Origin: a bacterium
Lineage (GTDB): Bacteria > RBG-13-66-14
Length of the DNA stretch: 8,709 nucleotides
NCBI GenBank assembly: GCA_026398675.1
Contig: JAPLSK010000238.1
Coordinates: 1 to 8,709, forward strand
Direction: 5' to 3'
Made by a program: the position numbers and the translations under genes. Below are positions 1 through 5,632 of the stretch, piece by piece (position 1 is the stretch's first letter; each line of letters begins with the position of its first letter). The notes beneath the pieces were generated by a model. It saw only the letters and a list, made by a program, of their open reading frames with translations. It did no database searches and had not been told where the DNA came from.

Positions 1-2320
1 GCCTAAGAGCGCACCCCGCAGCCGCACCGCCGGAAAGCCCCTGGTCATCGTCGAGAGCTATACCAAGGTTAAGACGGTGAAGAAATTCCTGGGGGAAGGC
101 TATGATGTGGCCCATAGTAGTGGCCACGTCCGCGACCTGCCGAAGAGCAAGCTCTGCGTGGACGTGGAGCACGGTTTCGAGCCCACCTACGAGGTCATCC
201 CGGACAAGAAGAATATCGTCGAGGAGCTCCGCCGGGCCGCGAAGAAAGCGGGGACCGTCTATCTCGCCTGCGACCCCGACCGCGAGGGGGAGGCCATCTG
301 CTGGCACCTGGCCTCCCTCATTGACGGCCGGGGGCCGATCCACCGCATCAGCTTCAACGAGATTACCCGGTCGGCGGTGACGCGCGCCCTGGAAAACCCG
401 GGGGAGATAGACCAGAACCTGGTGGACGCCCAGCAGGCCCGGCGGATCCTGGACCGCCTGGTGGGGTACAAGGTGTCGCCGATTCTGTGGAAGACCGTCC
501 GGAGCGGCCTCTCGGCGGGGCGGGTCCAGTCGGTGGCGCTCCGCCTCGTCGTCGAACGGGAGGAGGAGCGAGAGGCCTTCGTCCCGGTGGAGTTCTGGAC
601 CGTCGTCGCGGGCCTGGCGACCCCCGCCGGGGAGCCCCTCGAGGCCGATTTAGTTAAATTGGAAGGGAAGACGGCCGAGCTCGGCGACTGGCCCGGAGTC
701 CGGGAGCTTCTCTACGAGGTCCGGGAGGGCCCCTGGACCGTCCGCTCCTACACGAAGCGCGAGTATCGGCGCCCGCCCCCGCCGCCCTACATCACCAGCA
801 CCCTCCAGCAGGACGCCTCCACGCGCCTGGGCTTCGACCCCAAGCGGACGATGCTCGTGGCCCAGCAGCTCTACGAGGGGGTCGAGCTGGGCGGGCTGGG
901 CCAGGTCGGCCTGATTACGTACATGCGCACCGACTCGGTCCGCGTGTCCGACGAGGGGCTCGGCCTGGCGCGGAAGTGGATAGGGATAAACCACCCGCAG
1001 TGGCTCCCCGAGTTGCCACAGGTATACGCGAGAGGCAAGGGCGCCCAGGACGCCCACGAGGCCGTCCGCCCCACCGACCCCTTCCTCGAGCCCGGAGATT
1101 TCGAACAACACCTTTCCCAGGAGCAGCGGCGGCTGTACGATTTGATCTGGCGGCGCTTCCTGGCCGGCCAGATGACACCGGCGGTCTACGACAAGGAGGA
1201 CGCCCGGATAGAGTCTGGCCGGGCCGAGTTCTCCGCCAAGGGCTCGCGCCTGCGCGACCCCGGCTTCCTCGCCCTCTACCCGGACCAGGGCGAGGCGAAG
1301 GACGTCGTCCTGCCCGCGCTCGCCGAGGGCGACGTGCTGGAACCCGCCTGGCTCGACGGACGGCAGCGGTTCACCCAGCCGCCGCCGCGCTACAAGCCGG
1401 CCTCCCTGGTCAAGGAGCTGGAGAAGCGGGGCATCGGCCGGCCCTCCACCTACGCCGCCATCACCTCCACCCTCCAGCAGCGGGACTACGTCGAGCGAGA
1501 CGAGAACCGCTCCTTCTTCCCCACGGAGCTGGGACGACTGGTCACCAAGCTCCTGGTGGCCGGTTTCCCCCGGGTGCTGAAGGTGGAGTTCACCGCGGAG
1601 CTGGAGGAGGAGCTGGACGGGATAGCCCGGGGGGAGAAGAAGTGGCGCGAGGTTCTGGCCGCTTTTTACGCGACCTTCGCCCTGGAGCTCGAGCGGGCGG
1701 AAGAGGAGCTCCCGAAACATCGGGGCGAAAACACCGTCCTGAAAGAGCCGGTCTGCCCGAAGTGCGGCGGGGGGCTGACCATCCGTTTCGGGCGGGCGGG
1801 GGCCTTCGTCGGCTGCTCGCAGTACCCCGAGTGCGACTTCACCTCGAACTTCCGCCGCGACGCGGGCGGCCGCGTGGTGCTGGCGGACCGGGCGGAGGAG
1901 GCCGCCGCAACCGGGGAGGTCTGCGAGTTGTGCGGCAAGCCGATGGCGCTCAAGCGGAGCCGTTTCGGGCCGTTCCTGGGCTGCACCGGTTACCCCGACT
2001 GCAAGAACAAACGCCGTCTGGGTGGTGGGGAGCAGGCGCCGAGGCCCCCGGCGGAAAAAACGGAGATACCCTGCCCCGAGTGCGGTGAGCCCCTGGTGGT
2101 CCGCCACGGGCGGAAGGGCGAGTTCCTCGGCTGCTCCCGCTACCCCAAGTGCCGGGGGACGCTGAACTTCGAGCGCGACGACGACGGCAACGTGGTCCCG
2201 TCGGCCCCGAAGGAGAAGAAAGCCCCGAAGGAGAAAAAAGTCTCGAAGGAGAAGACGGTCCCGAAGGAGAAGACGGTCCCGAAGGAGAAAAAGGCCCCGG
2301 TCAAGCGCCGGAAGAAATAG
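1..2320 (+). CDS. topA: DNA topoisomerase I (type IA), 5' end cut by window edge
   Basis: Relaxes negatively supercoiled DNA by single-strand cleavage and passage. The reading frame is open from base 2 to the TAG at 2318-2320. Base 1 is a G followed by codons for PKSAPRSRTAGKPLVIVES, so it is probably the last base of an ATG just outside the window, giving about 773 residues. The GTG at 77 is too late, because it would remove the TOPRIM glutamate in VIVESYTK (codon 53-55). Further TOPRIM acidic residues lie in ACDPDREGEA (272-280). The catalytic Tyr is in GLITYMRTDS (codon 920-922, about residue 308). HEAVRPTD (about 1055) and KRGIGRPSTYAAI (about 1420-1460) are also typical. Three C-terminal C4 zinc ribbons begin near 1754, 1922 and 2072, then a Lys-rich repeat tail follows. 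The gene converges on the glycosyltransferase across a repeat-filled gap. No T-tract terminator was found after it. Confidence 0.97.
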   Translation, partial: PKSAPRSRTAGKPLVIVESYTKVKTVKKFLGEGYDVAHSSGHVRDLPKSKLCVDVEHGFEPTYEVIPDKKNIVEELRRAAKKAGTVYLACDPDREGEAICWHLASLIDGRGPIHRISFNEITRSAVTRALENPGEIDQNLVDAQQARRILDRLVGYKVSPILWKTVRSGLSAGRVQSVALRLVVEREEEREAFVPVEFWTVVAGLATPAGEPLEADLVKLEGKTAELGDWPGVRELLYEVREGPWTVRSYTKREYRRPPPPPYITSTLQQDASTRLGFDPKRTMLVAQQLYEGVELGGLGQVGLITYMRTDSVRVSDEGLGLARKWIGINHPQWLPELPQVYARGKGAQDAHEAVRPTDPFLEPGDFEQHLSQEQRRLYDLIWRRFLAGQMTPAVYDKEDARIESGRAEFSAKGSRLRDPGFLALYPDQGEAKDVVLPALAEGDVLEPAWLDGRQRFTQPPPRYKPASLVKELEKRGIGRPSTYAAITSTLQQRDYVERDENRSFFPTELGRLVTKLLVAGFPRVLKVEFTAELEEELDGIARGEKKWREVLAAFYATFALELERAEEELPKHRGENTVLKEPVCPKCGGGLTIRFGRAGAFVGCSQYPECDFTSNFRRDAGGRVVLADRAEEAAATGEVCELCGKPMALKRSRFGPFLGCTGYPDCKNKRRLGGGEQAPRPPAEKTEIPCPECGEPLVVRHGRKGEFLGCSRYPKCRGTLNFERDDDGNVVPSAPKEKKAPKEKKVSKEKTVPKEKTVPKEKKAPVKRRKK
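2207..2296 (+). repeat. Five 18-bp tandem repeats coding the basic tail of TopA
   Basis: Five consecutive 18-bp units each encode a hexapeptide of the form (P/S)KEK(K/T)(A/V). The units differ mainly at the fifth and sixth codons, and units three and four are nearly identical. The tail ends in APVKRRKK. It is highly charged, Lys-rich and likely disordered, and resembles the basic C-terminal tails of other bacterial topoisomerase I proteins that add DNA or RNA polymerase contacts. That function is inferred. Tandem units of this kind are prone to copy-number change. Confidence 0.85.
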
Positions 2321-2481
2321 CCCCTTTCCCCCTCCCCCTTGGGGTTAGGGCTACCAGCGGTCCCCTCCCCCCGTTGGGGGGAGGCTTGCCTACGGGCTAG
2401 GGAGGGGGGTGCAGCGGTCTCCCTCTCCCTGTGTGAGCGGCGCGCCGACGGGTCGGGGTGAGGGCTACCTTGTAAATAAAC

Positions 2482-2503
2482 GGGCCGCCCTAAAGGTCGG
2501 CCC
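2482..2503. repeat. Type B hairpin with altered arms
   Basis: Arms GGGCCGCCCT and AGGTCGGCCC (one mismatch) flank a central AA. The hairpin is followed by the CTACGTCATCG flank that accompanies other type B copies in inverted orientation. Confidence 0.75.
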
Positions 2504-2519
2504 CTACGTCATCGCAACC
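2500..2519 (-). repeat. 20-bp exact repeat, inverted copy
   Basis: On the - strand this reads ggttgcgatgacgtaggggc. It is identical to 7981-8000 on the + strand, 5.5 kb away. A diverged copy (GGTTGCAATGACGTAGGG) starts at 7747. It is the conserved left flank of type B hairpins. Confidence 0.9.
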
Positions 2520-2584
2520 GAGGGCGAGGGGTGAAGCGGTCCCCTCCCCCCTCTGGGGGGAGGGCTAGGGTGAGGGGTAAAAGC

Positions 2585-2636
2585 GGCGGGGATTTGCCGG
2601 GGGCATAGCTCGCTTCGCTCGGTTAAAATCCCCGCC
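2585..2636. repeat. Type B palindrome with arms split by 30 bp
   Basis: Eleven-base arms GGCGGGGATTT and AAATCCCCGCC match perfectly but are separated by 30 bases (2596-2625). Other copies have 2-6 base loops. The interior contains GCTCGCTTCGCTCGG, an internal TCGCT duplication. The copy ends in CCCTACA like its relatives. Confidence 0.75.
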
Positions 2637-2730
2637 CTACAGTTTCGCGGCAGACGGGGTGAGGTCTGCCGCGCGTCCCCTCTCCCTTTTCGGGAGAGGC
2701 GCGCCTACGGGCTAGGGTGAGGGGCGGATC

Positions 2731-2752
2731 GGCGGGGACTAAAGTCCCCGCC
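2731..2752. repeat. Type B palindrome near the glycosyltransferase 3' end
   Basis: Perfect 10-base arms GGCGGGGACT and AGTCCCCGCC surround AA, followed by CCTAC. It lies 38 bases beyond the glycosyltransferase stop. It could act as a transcription pause or mRNA 3'-end stabiliser, but it has no T-tract, so a terminator is not claimed. Confidence 0.8.
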
Positions 2753-2790
2753 CTACATTTGGCAAAACCGGAGTTCGGGTCGCCGCGTCC

Positions 2791-3837
2791 TCACGCGGTG
2801 AAGAAAAAATTCCCCCCCTCCACCAGCCCCAGGCGCCCGATCTCCCCCCGCATCCGCTCCCGCGCCCCGGCCTGCCCCACCGCCCCCAGATGAACGAACC
2901 GGGAAAACTCCGTGGCCCGCTCGACCGGAATAACCGGCGCGCCGAAAATTTTTTCCCCGATCCTCCCCGGGTGCACCTCCACGATCGCCTCCGGCCTCCA
3001 GCCCAACTTTTCCAACCCGCGCGCGAGCGCCTTGCCCACCGGCCCGCAGCCCCAGAGGACGTACCCCCCGCGCGGCTCGACGGCGTATTTCTCCAGGTAG
3101 CGGCACTTCAATTCCAGGAACGCCGCCGGGCGGTAACGCGGGTCGGTGCGCGTCAGACGGTCCGGCCGGTCGCTCCAGACGTGCAGCACCTCCGGCACCT
3201 TGGCCAAGTGCAAACCGTGGTCAAAAAGCAGGCGTAACCAGAGGTCGTAATCCTCGGGTCCGTCGTAGTCGCGCCAACCGCCGACTTGTTCAAGAACTTC
3301 CCTCCGGAGCGTCATCGTCGGGTGGACCAGCGGGCTCTCGACGAAAATTTCCCGGCGGATGTCCCCGGGCGTCGTCAGGGAGTTGCTCCAATCCAGGTAT
3401 CGCCGCGCCCCGGCGGTCATCCCGCCCTCCGGCTCGACCCGGACCAGGCAGCCGACGCCCGCCAGCTCGGCCCGCGCCTTTAAATAATCCACCTGCCTCT
3501 GTAGCCGCCCGGGGAGCATGGCGTCGTCGGCGTCCATGCGCGCCACGAATTTTCCCCGGCACTCGGCCAGCCCCCGGTTGAGCGCGGCGACCAGCCCCCG
3601 GTGCGGCCCGCGGATGACCTTGATTCTCGAATCCCGCCGGGCCGGCTTCCCCAAAAACTCCCCGCTCCCGTCCGTGGAGCCGTCGTCCACGCAGACCAGC
3701 TCAAGCTCGACGCCCCGCTGGTCGAGGCACGAGGCGACCGCCCGCGCCAGGGGGCCCCTAGCCTCGTAAACCGGCATGAGGACGGAAACCGCTGGACACG
3801 CGGACGGCGAAATATTATCCTCGGATGCGATGGTCAA
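2791..3837 (-). CDS. Family 2 glycosyltransferase with extra C-terminal domain
   Basis: Predicted cytoplasmic GT-A fold enzyme that transfers a sugar from a nucleotide donor; the acceptor is unknown. The GT2 domain covers about residues 15-240: PAVSVLMPVYEA, then CVDDGSTDGSGEF (49-61), the metal-binding MDADD (101-105) and GPEDYDLWLRL (193-203), where the catalytic acidic residue usually sits. Residues 258-348 form a second domain starting YVLWGCGPVGKAL, a GxGxxG nucleotide-binding-like turn, and ending in EGGNFFFTA. The start is a TTG, the only start codon upstream of the first GT2 strand, and it has no Shine-Dalgarno sequence. The start overlaps the divergent ABC ATPase start by 8 bp. The neighbouring exporter hints at surface glycan or lipid modification, but nothing ties the two biochemically. 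Residue 21 (ATG) is too late as a start because it cuts into the first strand. Confidence 0.9.
   Translation of the reverse strand: MTIASEDNISPSACPAVSVLMPVYEARGPLARAVASCLDQRGVELELVCVDDGSTDGSGEFLGKPARRDSRIKVIRGPHRGLVAALNRGLAECRGKFVARMDADDAMLPGRLQRQVDYLKARAELAGVGCLVRVEPEGGMTAGARRYLDWSNSLTTPGDIRREIFVESPLVHPTMTLRREVLEQVGGWRDYDGPEDYDLWLRLLFDHGLHLAKVPEVLHVWSDRPDRLTRTDPRYRPAAFLELKCRYLEKYAVEPRGGYVLWGCGPVGKALARGLEKLGWRPEAIVEVHPGRIGEKIFGAPVIPVERATEFSRFVHLGAVGQAGARERMRGEIGRLGLVEGGNFFFTA
3793..3821 (+). promoter_or_regulatory. Putative leaderless promoter of the ABC operon
   Basis: TGGACA at 3793-3798 and TATCCT at 3816-3821 are separated by 17 bp. An overlapping TATTAT at 3813-3818 is an alternative -10. 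Transcription would start about 3828, one or two bases before the ATG at 3830. No Shine-Dalgarno sequence precedes that ATG. The site lies inside the first codons of the divergent glycosyltransferase gene. Confidence 0.45.
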
Positions 3838-4801
3838 CGACGCCGATTCTACCAGAGTACGACCGCCCGCGGTGGAGTTGCGCGGGGCGGTGAAGCGCTA
3901 CGGCGGGCTGGCCGCCGTGGACGGGGGGGACCGCGCCGTCCGCCCCGGCGCGCTCTTCGGTCTCCTGGGCCCGACCGGCGCCGGGAAGACCACCGCCCTC
4001 AATTTAATCGCCGGCTACATCGCCCCGGACTTTGGGGAGGTGCGGTTGGCCGGCCTGCCGCCCACGCGGCCCGAGGCGCGGCGCAACCTGGGCCTGGCAC
4101 CCCAGGAGATAGCCCTCTACGAGGGGCTCACCGCCCGCGAAAATCTCGCCTTCTTCGGCTCCCTCTACGGCCTCACCCGGAGGGAGCTCGCGCAACGGGT
4201 GGACTGGGCCCTCGGGGTGGCGGGGCTCACGGACCGCTCGCGTGAGCCGGTGAAGCGCTTCTCCGGGGGGATGTCCCGGCGGCTCAACCTCGTCTGCGCC
4301 CTCGTCCACCGCCCCCGGATACTCCTCGCCGACGAGCCCACCGCCGGCGTGGACCCCCAGTCGCGGGCCCACATCTTCGACACCATCCGCTCCCTCGCCG
4401 CCGACGGGACCACCGTCATCTACACCACCCACTACATGGAGGAGGCCTCGGCGCTCTGCGAGCGCATCGCCATCCTGGACCACGGACGGCTGCTGGCGCT
4501 GGGCACCGAGGCGGAATTGCTGAAGCTCTCCGGGGAGCGGACGCGGATAGACTTCGAGCTCACGGGCGGTGAGGTTTCCGGGGAGCTCGAATCGGCGCTG
4601 CGGGGGCTGGCGGGCGTGGTCGAGCTCTCCTCCGGCGACGGGCGGCTGACGCTTTTCACCGACCCCGCGGCGCAGGTTTTGGCGTCGGCGGTTGTCCTTC
4701 TGAACGGCGCGGGCTTAAGCGTGGGCGGGGTGGACATCGTCCGGGCCGACCTGGAGACGGTTTTCCTGTCCCTCACCGGTCGCGCCCTGCGCGACGAGTA
4801 G
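3830..4801 (+). CDS. ABC-2 type transporter ATP-binding protein
   Basis: Cytoplasmic ATPase subunit that drives an ABC-2 type exporter with the permease at 5633-6874. From the ATG at 3830 (323 residues) the motifs are: Walker A GPTGAGKT (47-54), Q-loop Q92, signature FSGGM (144-148), Walker B ILLADE (164-169), D-loop GVDP and switch His201 in YTTHYMEEA. The 'VDG' strand before Walker A reads VDGGDRAVRPG, slightly unlike the usual form, but all catalytic residues are present. The C-terminal 90 residues are the regulatory tail common in this group. An in-frame ATG at 3776 would add 18 residues lying inside the glycosyltransferase gene and is not preferred. GTG at 3872 is a third option. The stop codon TAG is part of the next gene's AGGAGG ribosome binding site. 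The substrate is unknown. Confidence 0.93.
   Translation: MVNDADSTRVRPPAVELRGAVKRYGGLAAVDGGDRAVRPGALFGLLGPTGAGKTTALNLIAGYIAPDFGEVRLAGLPPTRPEARRNLGLAPQEIALYEGLTARENLAFFGSLYGLTRRELAQRVDWALGVAGLTDRSREPVKRFSGGMSRRLNLVCALVHRPRILLADEPTAGVDPQSRAHIFDTIRSLAADGTTVIYTTHYMEEASALCERIAILDHGRLLALGTEAELLKLSGERTRIDFELTGGEVSGELESALRGLAGVVELSSGDGRLTLFTDPAAQVLASAVVLLNGAGLSVGGVDIVRADLETVFLSLTGRALRDE
3846..3854 (-). promoter_or_regulatory. Putative extended -10 promoter of the glycosyltransferase
   Basis: On the - strand this reads TGGTAGAAT, an extended -10 (TGn plus TAGAAT). Eight bases separate it from the TTG start at 3837, so the transcript would be leaderless or nearly so. No good -35 is visible, which is common for extended -10 promoters. 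It lies inside the first codons of the ABC ATPase gene. Confidence 0.45.
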
Positions 4802-4805
4802 GAGG
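4800..4805 (+). promoter_or_regulatory. Strong ribosome binding site overlapping the ATPase stop
   Basis: AGGAGG shares AG with the TAG stop of the ATPase and lies 7 bases before the ATG at 4813. It is a perfect Shine-Dalgarno sequence in an overlapping, coupled position. It closely resembles the site before the lipoprotein at 6894 (GGAGGTAAAAGATG). It therefore looks native to the operon and probably once served the permease (inference). Confidence 0.85.
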
Positions 4806-4812
4806 AATAAAG

Positions 4813-5631
4813 ATGTATAGTATTGGGTTTGATGTAGCTCTAAGGCAGATAGACATTGCTTTAATAAATTGGACAACAAACAATGTAACTTTTTCTATGA
4901 TAAATATAAATACGGCTATAAATAACATACACCGAATTGTCGCCAATGCTAATGGAATTGTTAATAATATTGCGCAACAGACTCAAATTATACCACAACA
5001 AATACAACAGAGTTTAATTCAATTTATTAGCCAAGTGAGAATTAATAAAAGCTGCCGTATTTTTATAGGTATCGATTGCCCTTCTGGGTTATCCAGAAGA
5101 TTAAATTGGCATGGAAGAGCTACTGAATTATTCTTGAATCATGTTTTACAGAGACCCCATAGAATTAATCCGCAATGGACACCATCTATAGCAGTTCAAA
5201 GAATACATATAAGTCCTTGGCAATGGATATTTAATGGTATGGCATTATACTATTTATTTGCTAATAATTATCAATATGACCCACAATCCTGGCAAAATTA
5301 TTTACAGAATGGTTTTGTATCCAACAATGTTATTGAGGTATTTCCAAGAGCAACCATCAACTTTGTTAGGCAAAATAATGCAATGCAAAATTTTAGCAGA
5401 GTTTTAAATACCTTAAACAATGTAAGTAATGTGGTAAATATTATCAACAACTCACTGGGTACAGGTAATCCAACAAGAAATCACAGAGCTGATGCTTTAA
5501 TTGCAGCATTAACAACCCTTGGATTCTTTCACCCTCTATTTTCTTTATTTTTTGTTAGAGGAAATTTTATAAATTATCAACCTAATCCACCTAATTGGCA
5601 AGCTGAAGGTATAATTACACTTCTTAGGTAA
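4813..5631 (+). CDS. AT-rich, lysine-poor DUF429-like protein (putative RNase H-fold nuclease) inserted in ABC operon
   Basis: 272 residues. Motifs in order: GFDVA (5-9), GIDCPSG (86-92), a GRATEL stretch (101-106), GMALYYLF (142-149), VIEVFPRA (173-180) and NHRADALIAALTTLGF (223-238). This order and the acidic residues D7, D88, E175 and D227 resemble DUF429, predicted nucleases with an RNase H fold; the match is from memory of the family and no activity is proven. The gene is about 30% G+C against about 70% in both neighbours. Fifteen of 17 Arg codons are AGA/AGG. The protein has 39 Asn and 22 Gln but only one Lys (K79), three Glu and five Asp. No signal peptide or clear membrane span is seen. 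The start follows a perfect AGGAGG by 7 bases, and the stop is one base before the permease ATG. No transposase or terminal inverted repeats were found. Recent horizontal acquisition is the best explanation for its base composition. The function is unknown, and a structural or virus-derived role is possible. Confidence 0.85.
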   Translation: MYSIGFDVALRQIDIALINWTTNNVTFSMININTAINNIHRIVANANGIVNNIAQQTQIIPQQIQQSLIQFISQVRINKSCRIFIGIDCPSGLSRRLNWHGRATELFLNHVLQRPHRINPQWTPSIAVQRIHISPWQWIFNGMALYYLFANNYQYDPQSWQNYLQNGFVSNNVIEVFPRATINFVRQNNAMQNFSRVLNTLNNVSNVVNIINNSLGTGNPTRNHRADALIAALTTLGFFHPLFSLFFVRGNFINYQPNPPNWQAEGIITLLR

Positions 5632-5632
5632 A

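Larger units (their letters stand above)
2321..2790. repeat. Intergenic cluster of palindromic repeats, left gap
   Basis: This 470-bp stretch holds no credible gene. Two repeat types alternate. Type A is a C-run/G-run hairpin followed by a tail like CTACGGGCTAGGGTGAGGGG. Copies lie near 2322-2353, 2360-2410, 2418-2468, 2539-2578 and 2676-2726, and some lack the tail. Type B is a 9-11 bp perfect or near-perfect palindrome next to CCCTAC, at 2482-2503, 2585-2636 and 2731-2752. The tails read on the + strand here, the opposite of the gap at 7665-8340. The cluster lies between two converging genes and may help end transcription from both sides, but no T-tract was seen. Confidence 0.85.

Noticed and set aside
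77..79. GTG as topA start
   Set aside because: It would remove the TOPRIM VIVES strand and catalytic glutamate, which are present upstream in the same open frame.
976..2088. Second + strand frame inside topA (370 codons)
   Set aside because: Arg/Gly/Pro-rich low-complexity translation in another frame of topA, with no motif or ribosome binding site.
650..2107. Long open frame of 485 codons on the - strand
   Set aside because: It is antisense to topA. The + strand frame has complete topoisomerase motifs, and high G+C sequence routinely leaves such shadow frames open. Its translation shows no recognisable domain.
3776..3829. Upstream ATG for the ABC ATPase
   Set aside because: It would place the start about 60 bases inside the glycosyltransferase gene and upstream of the best -10 candidates. 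The added residues have no family support.
3601..4245. + strand frame spanning the glycosyltransferase 5' end and the ATPase
   Set aside because: Shadow frame across two well-supported genes; the translation is Arg/Gly-rich with no domain.
4813..5631. Group I/II intron, intein or classical insertion sequence
   Set aside because: The insertion is between genes, not inside one. There are no terminal inverted repeats or transposase motifs, and the whole stretch is one intact ORF.
4813..5631. Alternative genetic code to explain rare lysine
   Set aside because: In-frame AAA/AAG codons are themselves nearly absent, so reassignment of AAA would not change the composition; neighbouring genes use the standard code.
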